DNA of 64,000 nt from Synaphobranchus kaupii (GCA_029718625.1 CM056395.1:18812309-18876308), one strand, 5' to 3'; positions 48,420 through 58,980 are shown, counted from the first letter of the stretch. Numbers and translations are program-made. Notes: a model not told the origin generated them from the sequence alone.

Positions 48420-49890
48420 GCTATTTCCCGACTGTGACAAATGGTGTTTATGGTGAGGATTTAAGCAGCCAAAAGCCTAAAACACAGGAAATGAATATTT
48501 TCTAAGCTTAAATCTGGCCTGCTGATAAGGCCCTCAGCATAGACGTTGGCTTAATATGTCCTGAAAGTTGTTCTAATGGCAGCTCGGGTCTGCTCTGGGG
48601 GCACATTCACTGTTTGTGCTGGTTAAGGTTAGGCATTGGGATAGGGATAGGTTAAATTTAGGGTTAGGTTTAGGGTTAGACTTTTTGTGCTGGGACAGGG
48701 ATAGGTTAGGCATTGGGACAGGGATAGGTTAAATTTAGGTTTTGGTCAATCTGCCCTCAGAACAACTTTCAGTTCAGATTACATTAACTTGCATTCAACC
48801 TTGTTTTAACACTTATGATAGTTGAAACCCACAATTATGGAAACTTATTATCAGTGTTGTTCATTAGTAGTAATACTTCAGTTCGTCATTAGTAGGGGGT
48901 GATGAAGAGTTACGATGAGGACAAAGGCGTTATTACTACAGTGTGTACTGTAAAAAAATAAAAAATAAAAACATAGTTGAATACCTCAGAAAAAAAGATA
49001 GGTCTTTGTGGGGCATTGGGCCTTTTTTATTCGTTCCATTTGTTACTCAACTATACAGCTTACTTCAGAAAATGAAGAAGTAAAGTATGTAGGCAGAAAT
49101 ACAGTAGTCGATGTGCTGTGCGGTGGCATAGTGATCTACAGATAAGTATCGTAAAGTTCAATTAAAATGTGTTAAGAGATGCACAGTAAAATGGTTTGCC
49201 GATCAGTTGACATAAATACTGTAGCTACATACCATAAATATAACCAGCAACTGGTTGGAAAAATATATCCAGGAATAATTATGATTACCAATCAAAACTG
49301 AAAATTTGATACTTCTTGCTGGTATTGTGTACTGGCACTAATTATTCTGGTGCAACGGCACACCAGACTGTACTGGCATACTTTCACCACTGCATGAAAT
49401 GGTACTTACTGCTCTCAACATTCCTACTTTTACTCGCAACAAGAGGTGCATTTAACCCGTTAGAGGTAGAACCGAAGGCTATTTACTTTATTTACTATGA
49501 GCTCATTGCTAGCATGCTCATTCAGCTTACTATTTTTGTTTCACGAAAAAACATGAAATGTTCATTTATAGTACCAATTCTCAAGAGCCAATTAATGTCT
49601 AATATGTCAGGTTAAAGTTAAGTACATTGGGCAATGAGAGAAGCTCTGAATAATAATTAGCCTGATCAGTGTCCAGCATAGTTCAATGGAGCCCCACATT
49701 AATAACATCTTGGCAAATATGAACTGAAAGTTGTTCTGAGGGCAGATTGACCAAAGTCTAACCGTAAACCTAACCCTAAATTTAACCTATCCCTATCTGA
49801 ATGCCTAACCTAAGCTCCTAAGCTTCTAAGCTTAGAAAATATGAATTTCCTGTGTTTTTTGCTTTTGGCTGCTTAAGTCTTTACCTTAAA
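48420..49890. mobile_element. Inverted-repeat pair flanking ~0.9 kb
   Basis: 48,440-48,790 (GGATTTAAGCAGCCAAAAGC, GGATAGGGATAGGTTAAATT, CAATCTGCCCTCAGAACAAC) recurs in inverted, shortened form at about 49,720-49,890. TTAGGG-like degenerate runs lie in the arms. The spacer contains the signal-peptide-like frame at 49,394. Confidence 0.65.
49394..49465 (+). other. Signal-peptide-like start followed by a splice donor
   Basis: ATG at 49,394 opens MKWYLLLSTFLLLLATRG: a basic start, a hydrophobic core of about 12 residues and a small-residue region. It is followed by AFNPLE and a donor-like GAG|GTAGAA at 49,466. The frame also stays open to 49,615. It could be a first exon of a secreted protein or chance. 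No partner exon was found. Confidence 0.25.
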
Positions 49891-50410
49891 CGTAGTTTTT
49901 TGTTTTTAAATGATTATTATTTGTTAGTATTATTTATATTTTTCAGCATGGTCAGAATCATGGGAACCACCTGGTGGCATCTGCCTTCACTTGAACATTG
50001 GTTTGCCTTGGAACTGTATCAAGGAAGTAAACAGCACTCATATGACCAGCTAATTTATGACAAGAACTTCAAGAATTCACACACACCCTAACCACTCAAA
50101 TAAATTTAACCTATCCCTATCCCTATCTCAATGCCTACCCTAAGCTTCTAAGCTTAGAAAATATGAATTTCCTGTGTTTTTTGCTTTTGGCTGCTTAAGT
50201 CTTTACCTTAAACATAGTTTTTTTGTTTTTAAATGATTATTATTTATTGATATTTTTCAGCATGGTCAGAATCATAGGAACCACCTGGTGGCATCTGCCT
50301 TCACTTGAACATTGGTTTGCCTTGGAACTGTATCAAGGAAGTAAACAGCACTCATATGACCAGCTAGTTTATGACAAGAACTTCAAGAATTCACACACAC
50401 CCTAACCACT
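49771..50410. repeat. ~320-bp tandem duplication
   Basis: Unit 1 (about 49,771-50,099) and unit 2 (about 50,101-50,410) both carry AAATTTAACCTATCCCTATC, CTAAGCTTAGAAAATATGAA, a TTTTTCAGCATGGTCAGAAT step and a 46-codon open frame ending KNFKNSHTP. Unit 2 lacks a 9-bp piece. Divergence is low. A more diverged relative lies at about 63,190-63,365 with a broken frame, arguing against coding function. Confidence 0.85.
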
Positions 50411-51060
50411 AAAATGTATGTGCATGGTATGAAAACCTTAGTATCCTGAAATAGCCTATATGATACACAATGACCTCCAAAATGTTTGGCACCCTTGATA
50501 ATGATGAGCAAAACAGGCCACATTAAATAAACAACAAAGGTAATGAGCTATACTGTACAGTCAAACAAATGGGAAAAGTATATTCTTTTATAACAGTGAG
50601 TTCAACAGTCCAGTGGAGTTACGCAATAATTATTCGTACAATTTAATAATAAAGTAAAATAAACCTCCAATAATTAATGCTGGGCGTAAGAGTCTTTTTT
50701 TTTCTATTTTAAGGGAAATGTCAGTGAGTCAAATATCCACAGAGCTCATCAAGAGTGTGTGGTGTGCATATGTGTGTGAAGTCAGTCGCATGGTAAAATT
50801 GCCAACACTTCAGTAATTCCTTCCTTTTTTCAGAGTGGCACAATTATTTTATTAACAGAGCTGTGTCAAATAAAATATGATATTCATCATACTTAAACTC
50901 CCCAAAGGTACCCTTCTATTAGGTCAAGGGGGGGGGGGGACAGCAATCTTCCATATTGGAGCATCACATGAATTGGAAACTGAGTGCACAGATGTTATCA
51001 GAATCAACTGTTATCCAGGTGGAGATGTACCTTCAGAATTCGACATGGGGCATGTCTTAG
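50411..51060. repeat. Duplicated block, copy 1 (partner 63,366-64,000)
   Basis: Shared landmarks with the window end in the same order: ATGTGCATGGT, CCTATA...ACACAATG, AACAACA, AATGAGCTATA, CAGTGGAGTTACG, CACAGATGTTATC and GGAGATGTACCTTC. No recognised coding content. Confidence 0.7.
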
Positions 51061-52650
51061 CGTTATTGTTAAAGAATACGATGTGGGGAAGGTCAACAGT
51101 GTTTCAAATGAACAAGGGCCAGAACAAAATCAGTTTTTTCAAAAGATGCCTAAAAGATAGCAGGTTACTGAAAAGAACATACAACCTACATAATCATTCC
51201 AATAAGGGATTCAAATTATTATTATTATTAAAATTTGTGTGTGCTGTCTTCACTTCCAAAGTTTCCAACAACCCCCGTTCCTGAAGCATTCTCAAAGGCT
51301 CTTGTGTATTTTCGCCTGGAAATCCAACCTCATGACTTCTCTCCATGTGTACATTTTCCTGGTAGCTGTAGCCAAAATGTTTAAATGATCATGATTTTAC
51401 CCTTATGTAACCAGGGAGGTACACTGAGACTTGATTTCTATTTAAATGTGAAAACCCAGGGAATTAAAGGAATTGCCTAGCCAATCAGATGTTGGGGAAG
51501 ATTAGGTAGCCATATGTAGAATGCCAGGATTAGGATATGACCAGTACATTGGAGATAAAATTTTACTCTTCCAAGAGGTGTGCTGGGATATTCAATAGCC
51601 ACAGTGAGTCACAGATTTGGTGCCACAGCACACTATCTTCATCAATGCACTGGGGCAATGGATGTAAGGGAGGAGTGCAAAGATCTCATCAAACATGGGG
51701 GTCATTATAGTTTGTCATAATCTTATATATTATACACCTTCCTTCTATATCTTGGGGTGGTAATGCAATGTAATGGTTAAGGAGGGAGGGTTTGCTGTAC
51801 CCGTTAAACGGGTTTGATTTCTAGGTGGGGCCCTATCATTCTACTTGTAAGCAAGTTACTAAACTTGAATTGATTCAGTACATATTCAGCTTTTATAAAT
51901 TGGTTCATTAAAAACTATATATTTTACCTGGATATGTTTCTCTCTAGACAGGAATGAGTACTTAATGCTGTATTGTAAATGTAAATAAATGTTTTTTAAT
52001 AAGTCTTCTTTTCAGTGACCTGCTATCTTTGGCATCTTTTGAAAATGTTTTAATTTTGTCATGGCCCTTGTTTATTTGAACACTGTTGACTTTCCCCAGA
52101 TTGTATTCTTTAACAATAACGCTAATATGATGCAAGGGTAACTGTCAATTTCCCAAAACTCATGCATTTGGCATTTTGATATGTCATACTTCCTTCCCAA
52201 TAAGACACAACCAGAGCATACCTAAGAACAAAGCAGTTTCTGTAAGTCACAGGGTGTGGCAAACAAATTCAAGAAAGACAGCTTTTTAATCATAGCCTAT
52301 CTATTTTCATCTTTTTCCTTGTAGCCTAAGCATGTCAACATATTTAGGTATGCAGTCATTTCACGCCATCTGACATGTTATAAATGTGGCAGGACTAAGG
52401 CATGCATTGCATGTGTATAGCTGGACCTTTAGAGGAACATCACCAAAGAAAGTATATGCTTCAGCTTGACAATAATTTCAGTTGAAAACCAGACAGGGCG
52501 CAAGCTGCCACAGAATATTAATATACTTATTTATATGCCTGAAAAGCATCTCAGGACAAGGTAAGTGTGAATATATATGTAATAGAGGAAATATGAAGGC
52601 TCCTATTCAGCGCTCCTGCTCTTTACCCCTAACCAGGTTTTTACGGGACC
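51061..52650. other. Intergenic, nothing recognised
   Basis: Mixed AT-rich DNA with an ATTATTATT run at about 51,217. No exon or element supported. Confidence 0.4.
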
Positions 52651-52659
52651 CACCACTCT

Positions 52660-53190
52660 CAAAATAGCACAACGACAAGAAGTAAAAGGCAAATTTCAAG
52701 TTTTATGAATTCATAAAAACAGGAACACATAGGTTGGACAGAGGATCTAGTCAGCTTGCAGTTATTATGCCCTCCCCACAATTGTACCACCCTGCCAGTC
52801 AGTTTCTGGCCTATAATAGTTTGGTGCAGGTAACGTGCCCGTTCCCCGCACAGTACACAGCACACACTCAATCCCCACACGACACTCGTCTGCAGTGCAC
52901 TCTAAAAAGTATGAGCCAATAGGCAAGAATTTATTTACTGGGCACACACTCTCGTGACCAGCCACACCACAATAGCTCCCCGCGGGGGCAGCCACCCACC
53001 CGCCCCAACTGTTCACTCGAGGGAGTATCGCCACAGACCGTCACACTGGCGCACACGCCAAAACCAAACGGCCACGCATTCAACACCATAAGACACACAA
53101 CACAGAAACATGAAAGTGTAAGGGCAGGTGGCATCCCTACTGCACCACTCTGCCAGTAGGGGCGACCACCAAATAAAATAAAAACAAAAT
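52660..53190. repeat. GC-rich host sequence, left part, split by the gypsy insertion
   Basis: Clearly more GC-rich than the surroundings, and continuous in composition with 58,280-58,760 on the other side of the LTR element. It probably belongs to an older mobile element into which the gypsy copy inserted. I see no diagnostic domain. Confidence 0.45.
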
Positions 53191-53195
53191 GACAC

Positions 53196-53581
53196 TGTGG
53201 TAGGGGGGCGTGGTTTTAGGCGCTGTCTGCAAGAGAGAGAGTGAGCTCGGGTGGTTTGTGGAACCGGCACAGCTGGCGGAATTCAGGCAATTGATGACGT
53301 ATGATTATTGTGGATTGAATCACTTAACCAATTGCCTTGATTGTTCGACAGTGAGCCTGGAGTATAAAAAGGAGACTTCCGCGAGGAAAACGGAAGCTTG
53401 ACCTGGAGAACAGGGAGTAGAGTGTGTGGCTGCGGGTATAGCAGTGAAAAGGAAGTGCTTGAAGCAAGCACACGGAGAAACCGGCTGAGAGAGCCAATTG
53501 TGGGGGGGGAAACAATAAAAACCCTCGAACGAACTAAAGTGTACGACTCTTCTCTGGAGCGGTGGCACTCACCTTGCCACA
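53196..53581 (+). repeat. 5' LTR
   Basis: Starts TGTGGTAGGG and ends TTGCCACA (TG...CA). TATA-like GTATAAAAAGG lies at about 53,361 and AATAAA at about 53,513, giving a U3-R-U5 layout. A TGGTGGCCAGTACGGGG primer-binding-site candidate begins at 53,583, two bases after the LTR; the tRNA was not identified. Confidence 0.93.
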
Positions 53582-53633
53582 GTGGTGGCCAGTACGGGGA
53601 GAGGAAGAGGGAAGAGTTTAAAAATAAACGAAG

Positions 53634-54677
53634 ATGGATCACACCGAAGAACAGCCGGAGCAGCCCTCATCGGTAGTAGCGCTGGGAAGGATGCTGGAGG
53701 GCATAGCTGCCATGCAGGAGCGACAGTCCGCGGCTCATGCAGAGCAGATGGAAGCCCTGCGTGTGCAGTCTAGCCTCCAGACCCAGGCGCTGCTACAGCT
53801 GGCTGCTTCCGGCGATTCAGACTCTCGGGGAAGGCGGAGCGTCTCGTCCCCAAAATTCCACCTCCCGAAGATGACCGGGGACGATGACGCTCAAGCTTTC
53901 CTCGAGGCATTCGAGGTGGCAGCGGAGGCGTGCAGGTGGCCACTGGGAGAGTGGTCCATACGCCTCCTGCCCCTCTTGTCAGGGGAGGCGCAGCAAGCTG
54001 CGCATAGCCTGCCACCAGCCGCTAGGGCGGACTTTCAGAATATAAAGAAGGCGGTCCTTGACCGAATGGCTTTCAGCCCGGAGGACCACAGACGGCGCTT
54101 CCGGGAGACCACCCTGACGGAAGAGGACCGACCATTCGCGTACGCCCAGCGGCTGACGGACATGGCGAGGCGCTGGCTCCGGCCAGAAATCCGCTCTGCT
54201 GCTGGAATAGTGGAGCAGGTGGTCCTGGAGCGGTTCATCGCGGGGCTGCCAGCGGCTACAGCCAACTGGGTGCAGTGCCATCGCCCCACCAACCTAGATA
54301 TCGCCGTCACCCTGGCTGAGGACCACCTGGCACAACACCCCTTCGCCCAGCAACAGAAACCGGAGCCGGCGCCCCGAAAGAAATATCCCCCTCGTTCCTT
54401 TCCCTCTCCAGTTTCCCGTCCCCAAAACCCCCATTTCCCCATGCCTAATCCCCCTGTGTTTTCTCCCCACTCAGGCTCAGTGGCGGTGCAGTCCGGCTCT
54501 CAGGGAGCTCCTCAAACAACTGGACCGGGGTGTTGGCGGTGCGGACAGCCGGGCCACCTGCGCCGCGATTGTCCACTCATGGAGGTGGGGCAGGTGGTCC
54601 GTATTGTCGGCCCGCCCCCCCTCCGCTCCCGATCCAGACGGGGCGTACTGCATTCCGGTAAGGGTGCAAGGGAGTGA
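53634..54677 (+). CDS. gag: gag polyprotein of the gypsy element
   Basis: 347 codons from ATG at 53,634, about 50 bp after the LTR. The N-terminal region is Gln/Glu-rich helical. The centre (about residues 75-230) resembles the retrotransposon capsid fold related to SCAN domains (QAFLEAFEVAAEACRW, LLPLLSGEAQQAA, EQVVLERFIAGLP). A Pro-rich linker follows, then one CCHC zinc knuckle (CWRCGQPGHLRRDC, about 54,530-54,572) for RNA packaging. The frame is intact and overlaps the protease frame by 74 nt in the +1 register, consistent with programmed frameshifting. Confidence 0.9.
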   Translation: MDHTEEQPEQPSSVVALGRMLEGIAAMQERQSAAHAEQMEALRVQSSLQTQALLQLAASGDSDSRGRRSVSSPKFHLPKMTGDDDAQAFLEAFEVAAEACRWPLGEWSIRLLPLLSGEAQQAAHSLPPAARADFQNIKKAVLDRMAFSPEDHRRRFRETTLTEEDRPFAYAQRLTDMARRWLRPEIRSAAGIVEQVVLERFIAGLPAATANWVQCHRPTNLDIAVTLAEDHLAQHPFAQQQKPEPAPRKKYPPRSFPSPVSRPQNPHFPMPNPPVFSPHSGSVAVQSGSQGAPQTTGPGCWRCGQPGHLRRDCPLMEVGQVVRIVGPPPLRSRSRRGVLHSGKGARE

Positions 54678-55110
54678 ACACCGGGCGCTGTTGGACTCAG
54701 GGGCTATGCAGACCATGATCCAACAGAGCCTGGTTCGACCAGAGGCTTTGGTGGCGGCACATTGGATAACTATTAGGTGTGTGCATGGGGACGTACACAA
54801 ATACCCTTTAGTACCAGTGGAAATTCGCATCAATGATAAAAAGCATATTCTAGAGGCTGCGGTTAGCTCCCGCCTCTCGCACCCTCTGATTTTGGGCACA
54901 GATTGGAAGGGGTTTAAACAGGTAGCTGAGAAGCTGATGGGGGTGCGATCACGACCGCTAGGGAAGTGTGAGGTGTGTGCAGTTGACAGTGGTGACGCGG
55001 GGTCGTCCGACACTGCCGAGGGGGGGGCGGCATCGGGAGAGCCTCCGGTAGACTCCCCAGGTGCCGGTATTCCACCCCGTGGAGGATTTCCCACTCGCTC
55101 AGTCTCGTGA
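54604..55110 (+). CDS. pol: Protease part of pol
   Basis: Frame +1 to gag. Carries the aspartic-protease active site ALLDSGAMQTMI (Asp-Ser-Gly, about 54,688) and the later hydrophobic strand PLILGTDW. The first codon is undefined because translation would come from a gag-pol shift. The frame ends at TGA 55,108. Similarity to the integrase lead-in continues in the next frame from about 55,061-55,080, so a one-base length change is likely near the CCCC run at 55,076-55,079. Confidence 0.8.
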   Translation: MSARPPSAPDPDGAYCIPVRVQGSEHRALLDSGAMQTMIQQSLVRPEALVAAHWITIRCVHGDVHKYPLVPVEIRINDKKHILEAAVSSRLSHPLILGTDWKGFKQVAEKLMGVRSRPLGKCEVCAVDSGDAGSSDTAEGGAASGEPPVDSPGAGIPPRGGFPTRSVS

Positions 55111-57196
55111 CGACACCCTACGCTTCGCCTTTGACCAGGTGATATATGTTGATGGCCAGCTAGTGCACCCGGACGCTGCACGCTCTCACCCATATTTTGT
55201 CATTCTTAGGGACAGATTGTATAGAGTGTGTCGTGACACTCAGACAGGTGAGGAAACGACCCAGTTGTTGGTACCTAAAAGCCGTCGGGAAATGGTTTTC
55301 CAGGCGGCTCATTACAACCCCATGGCTGGTCATTTAGGGTATGAAAAAACACTAACCCGGATAATGGCCCGTTTTTATTGGCCGGGCATTTGGGCGGACG
55401 TACGTCGGTGGTGTGCGTCTTGTGCAGACTGTCAGCTAGTGAATTCCCCGGCCATCCCAAAAGCGCCGTTGCGCCCTCTACCGTTGATTGAGGTCCCTTT
55501 TGATAGAGTGGGCATGGACCTCATCGGGCCATTTGACAGGAGCACGCAGGGATACCGATTTGTATTAGTTCTCGTGGATTATGCAACCCGGTATCCCGAA
55601 GCAGTGCCGTTACGTAATATCTCAGCCAAGAGTGTTGCGCAGGCATTGTTCCAGATAATCTCCCGCGTCGGAATCCCGAAAGAGATTCTAACGGATCAAG
55701 GCACTTCATTTATGTCACGCACATTACGCGAATTGTACGAATTATTGGGTGTTCAGTCCATTAAGACCAGCGTGTACCATCCGCAAACGGATGGTCTCGT
55801 TGAGCGTTTTAATAGGACTTTGAAATCTATGATTCGAAAGTTCGTACACGATGATAGCCGAAATTGGGATAAGTGGCTAGTTCCGCTATTGTTTGCAGTG
55901 CGAGACGTTCCCCAGGCCTCCACGGGATTTTCTCCCTTTGAACTGTTGTTTGGTAGAAAACCACGGGGTGTCTTGGACCTAGTTAAAGAAAGCTGGGAGG
56001 AGGGTCCAAGTCCCAGTAAGAATGAAATTCAATACGTTATGGACCTACGCGCAAAACTCCATACACTGGGTAGATTGTCACGGGAGAATTTGCTCGAGGC
56101 TCAGGAACGTCAGCAGAGGCAATACAATAAAGGAACTAAGCTACGGCAATTTTCACCGGGAGATAAAGTCCTGGTATTGCTCCCGACTTCCAGCACGAAA
56201 TTACTCGCCAAGTGGCAAGGACCCTTTGTGGTCACACGACGAGTGGGGGAAGTCGATTATGAGGTGGAGCGATCTGATAGAGAAGGGGCGAAACAGATTT
56301 ATCATCTCAATCTATTAAAAACATGGAAAGAGGTGGTACCGGTCTCCCTGGTTACGGTAGATCAGGAAAGAGATGAGCTGGGGCCAGAGGTACCAAATTC
56401 TACCAATCAAACCTCACCCCTTTCAGTTAGCCATCTCTTACCGAATCAGAGGGCGGATCTTGCCTTGTTGCAAAAGCGGTTTGCGGATGTGTTTTCCCCT
56501 CTACCAGGTCGCACTAACCTCATACACCACCACATTGAGACGACCCCGGGCGTGACGGTGCGTTCACGGCCCTATAGATTGCCGGAACATAAAAAGAAAT
56601 TGGTTCAGGCAGAAATAAAGACAATGCTGGAATTGGGGGTAATAGAGGAGTCTAACAGTGCGTGGAATAGCCCCATCGTGCTAGTAGGTAAGCCTGATGG
56701 ATCTATTCGGTTCTGTGTAGACTATCGTAAGGTGAACGAAGTGTCACGTTTTGATGCCTATCCAATGCCTCGGGTCGACGAGCTCTTGGATCGGCTGGGT
56801 ACAGCTCGTTTTTTTTCGACACTGGATTTAACCAAGGGCTACTGGCAGATTCCCTTGTCTCCAGAGTCCAAGGAAAAAACGGCTTTCTCCGCTCCGGACG
56901 GGTTATACCAATTCCGGACACTTCCGTTTGGGTTATTCGGGGCCCCTGCCATTTTTCAACGTCTGATGGACAGGGTGCTGCGTCCGCATGCTGCTTTCGC
57001 TGCAGCCTATCTGGATGACATTATCATCCACAGCAGCAGCTGGGCTCAGCATGTGCGGCATGTGGGGGCGGTGCTTGAGTCCCTGAGACAGGCGGGGCTC
57101 ACGGCTAACCCAAAGAAGTGTGCAATTGGCCGGGCGGAGGTACGGTATTTGGGGGTACCACTTGGGAAGTGGACAGGTGCGGCCTCTAGTGGATAA
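55061..57196 (+). CDS. pol: Integrase and reverse transcriptase part of pol
   Basis: Order in the frame: integrase zinc-binding domain (HYNPMAGHLGYEK ... WCASCADC), integrase core with Asp (VGMDLIGPF), Asp (EILTDQGTSF) and Glu (DGLVERFNR), and a GPY/F-like C-terminal module (LLAKWQGPFVV ... VDYEV). RT follows: PIVLVGKPDGSIRFCVDYR, the first catalytic Asp in FSTLDLTKGYWQIPL, FRTLPFGLFGAPAIFQ, and the YLDDIIIH active site at 57,008. The frame is lost after VRYLG at the GGGGG run 57,151-57,155, where one base too many moves the remainder to another frame. All catalytic residues up to that point are present. Confidence 0.9.
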   Translation: MPVFHPVEDFPLAQSRDDTLRFAFDQVIYVDGQLVHPDAARSHPYFVILRDRLYRVCRDTQTGEETTQLLVPKSRREMVFQAAHYNPMAGHLGYEKTLTRIMARFYWPGIWADVRRWCASCADCQLVNSPAIPKAPLRPLPLIEVPFDRVGMDLIGPFDRSTQGYRFVLVLVDYATRYPEAVPLRNISAKSVAQALFQIISRVGIPKEILTDQGTSFMSRTLRELYELLGVQSIKTSVYHPQTDGLVERFNRTLKSMIRKFVHDDSRNWDKWLVPLLFAVRDVPQASTGFSPFELLFGRKPRGVLDLVKESWEEGPSPSKNEIQYVMDLRAKLHTLGRLSRENLLEAQERQQRQYNKGTKLRQFSPGDKVLVLLPTSSTKLLAKWQGPFVVTRRVGEVDYEVERSDREGAKQIYHLNLLKTWKEVVPVSLVTVDQERDELGPEVPNSTNQTSPLSVSHLLPNQRADLALLQKRFADVFSPLPGRTNLIHHHIETTPGVTVRSRPYRLPEHKKKLVQAEIKTMLELGVIEESNSAWNSPIVLVGKPDGSIRFCVDYRKVNEVSRFDAYPMPRVDELLDRLGTARFFSTLDLTKGYWQIPLSPESKEKTAFSAPDGLYQFRTLPFGLFGAPAIFQRLMDRVLRPHAAFAAAYLDDIIIHSSSWAQHVRHVGAVLESLRQAGLTANPKKCAIGRAEVRYLGVPLGKWTGAASSG

Positions 57197-57830
57197 AACC
57201 GCAGCGATTGCGACCTGTCCCCGACCCAAGACAAAAAAAGAGGTGAGGAGGTTTTTGGGACTGGCCGGCTACTACAGGAGGTTTATTCCTGCTTACTCAG
57301 AGCTGACCAGTCCCTTAACCGACTTGACTCGGAAAGGTGCCTCAGATCCGGTCCAGTGGACGGAGCTGTGCAGGCAGGCGTTTGAGCGAGTTAAAGAAGC
57401 TCTTTGTGGGAAACCGCTCCTGTTCACCCCTAATTTCTCTCTCCCCTTTAATTTGCAGACAGACGCATCGGACAGAGGGCTGGGGGCCGTTTTGACTCAG
57501 CAGGTGGAGGGGCTCGACCGACCAGTGCTGTATATTAGCAGAAAGCTCTCGCAGCGGGAAGCTAAGTACAGCACGGTAGAAAAAGAATGTCTGGCCATTC
57601 GGTGGGCGGTCGGGTCTCTCCGGTATTACCTACTGGGTCGCTCATTCACCCTCTGCTCGGACCATGCTCCCCTCCAGTGGCTTCACCGCATGAAGGATAC
57701 CAACGCCCGAATCACTCGTTGGTATCTGGCTTTGCAGCCTTTTAATTTCAAGGTGATTCATAGGCCGGGAGCGCTGATGGTGGTGGCTGACTTTCTCTCT
57801 CGCCCGGTGGGGTCGGAGGGGGGGGGGGGG
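57156..57830 (+). CDS. pol: RT thumb and RNase H part of pol (frame-shifted)
   Basis: Continues in a new frame from just after the G run. Contains the RT connection (TKKEVRRFLGLAGYYRRFIP) and RNase H with its acidic residues (LQTDASDRGLGAVLTQ, STVEKECLAI, CSDHAPL). It ends FLSRPVG just before a 24-G homopolymer (57,818-57,841). Beyond that point the frame is Gly repeats and LTR sequence, so the natural stop is obscured by the G run. Confidence 0.88.
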
Positions 57831-57890
57831 GGGGGGGGGGGTTGGTCATCGGCCGGATGGCTTCCCGGCCTAAGGCGGGCGGTGGGGGTA
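57818..57890 (+). other. 24-G run and polypurine tract
   Basis: A homopolymer of 24 G at 57,818-57,841 follows the RNase H end. The purine-rich GGCGGGCGGTGGGGGTA immediately before the 3' LTR is the candidate plus-strand primer. Confidence 0.7.
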
Positions 57891-58274
57891 TGTGGTAGGG
57901 GACGTGGTTTTAGGCGCTGTCTGCAAGAGAGAGAGTGAGCTCGGGTGGTTTGTGGAACCGGCACAGCTGGCGGAATTCAGGCAATTGGTGACGTATGATT
58001 ATTGTGGATTGAATCACTTAACCAATTGCCTTGATTGTTCGACAGTGAGCCTGGAGTATAAAAAGGAGACTTCCGCGAGGAAAACGGAAGCTTGACCTGG
58101 AGAACAGGGAGTAGAGTGTGTGGCTGCGGGTATAGCAGTGAAAAGGAAGTGCTTGAAGCAAGCACACGGAGAAACCGGCTGAGAGAGCCAATTGTGGGGG
58201 GGAAACAATAAAAACCCTCGAACGAACTAAAGTGTATGACTCTTCTCTGGAGCGGTGGCACTCACCTTGCCACA
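57891..58274 (+). repeat. 3' LTR
   Basis: Starts TGTGGTAGGG and ends TTGCCACA. Compared with the 5' LTR: shorter G runs near the start and before AAACAATAAAA, A/G change in CAATTGGTGACG, and C/T change in GTGTATGAC. Confidence 0.93.
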
Positions 58275-58279
58275 GACAC

Positions 58280-58800
58280 CCTTCACCAACCAAAACACAC
58301 ACAATAACACACACAAATGAGAGGCCTGCTTTTCCACCCCTTAAGGTGGACGCCAACAGGGCGTTTGCGGCTGACTCCCAATTCAGGCGGACCCATGTCA
58401 CGGTCCCTCCACTGCTTGCCACTGCCCTCGTCACGCTCGCCGGCCTCACCGCAGGTCACCGACTGTAGACACAAAGGGGAAGGACACACACGCTGCCGCT
58501 CAGTTCCCCGCTTGCACCGGCATCGCACACAGTGTCAGGTTACGGTGAAAACACGCCCCTTACGGCCTGGGAGGGGGTTGGGGGGGGGGGGGGGTGATCT
58601 CTCCCCAGTAACAGCGTTGCACCACTCTCCGTCTCCGCTGACTCAGCCACGCCGACCCCATCTGCAGTTCGCCGCCGGTTCCCGCTGATCAGCTCTGGAG
58701 GTGGTACCAATTGTCGCCCGCTTGCTCCTAGCAACTTGGTTCGCCACACACAAACACTGGACTCATCACTCACGCAAAAATAAAAAATAACCAAACCGAA
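58280..58800. repeat. GC-rich host sequence, right part
   Basis: Composition continues that of 52,660-53,190. Includes a G run (about 58,576-58,592) and CCTCACCGCAGGTCACCGACT. No domain recognised. Confidence 0.4.
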
Positions 58801-58854
58801 CTCAAAAAAATAAAACAAATTACTAGTGTTGTAGACCACCTAAACCGAGACGGA

Positions 58855-58980
58855 GTCATGACCAAGACCAGAGCGTATCAAGTCCGAGTCAAGACCAAGA
58901 CTTTGAGGTGGCGAGACCAAGTCAAGACTAAGACTGAGGGGGGGGGGGGGGGCGAGACCAAGACCAAGACCAGACCAAAT
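58855..58980. repeat. ACCAAGAC-type short tandem repeat with G run
   Basis: Imperfect repeats of GAGACCAAGACCAAGAC and GAGTCAAGACCAAGAC, broken by a G homopolymer at about 58,937-58,952. This simple-sequence type is common in fish genomes. Confidence 0.8.

Larger units (their letters stand above)
53191..58279 (+). mobile_element. Gmr1-like Ty3/gypsy LTR retrotransposon, nearly complete
   Basis: Bounded by a 5-bp target duplication GACAC (53,191-53,195 and 58,275-58,279) and two LTRs of 386 and 384 bp. The internal order is gag, protease, integrase, reverse transcriptase, RNase H. Integrase precedes RT, which is the copia-like order found among gypsy elements only in the Gmr1-type group known from fish and other deuterostomes. 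The reading frame is broken twice in pol, each time at or near a homopolymer run. LTRs differ by about three substitutions and two length changes by eye, so the insertion is recent. Confidence 0.93.

Noticed and set aside
48626..48745. Interstitial telomere array (TTAGGG)n
   Set aside because: Only scattered GGTTAGG/TTTAGGG words within a dispersed repeat that recurs inverted at 49.75 kb; not a true tandem telomere run.
53013..53270. Open frames in the LTR and flank with Cys-rich translations
   Set aside because: No conserved motif. They overlap LTR boundaries and recur opposite the second LTR only because the LTRs are identical.
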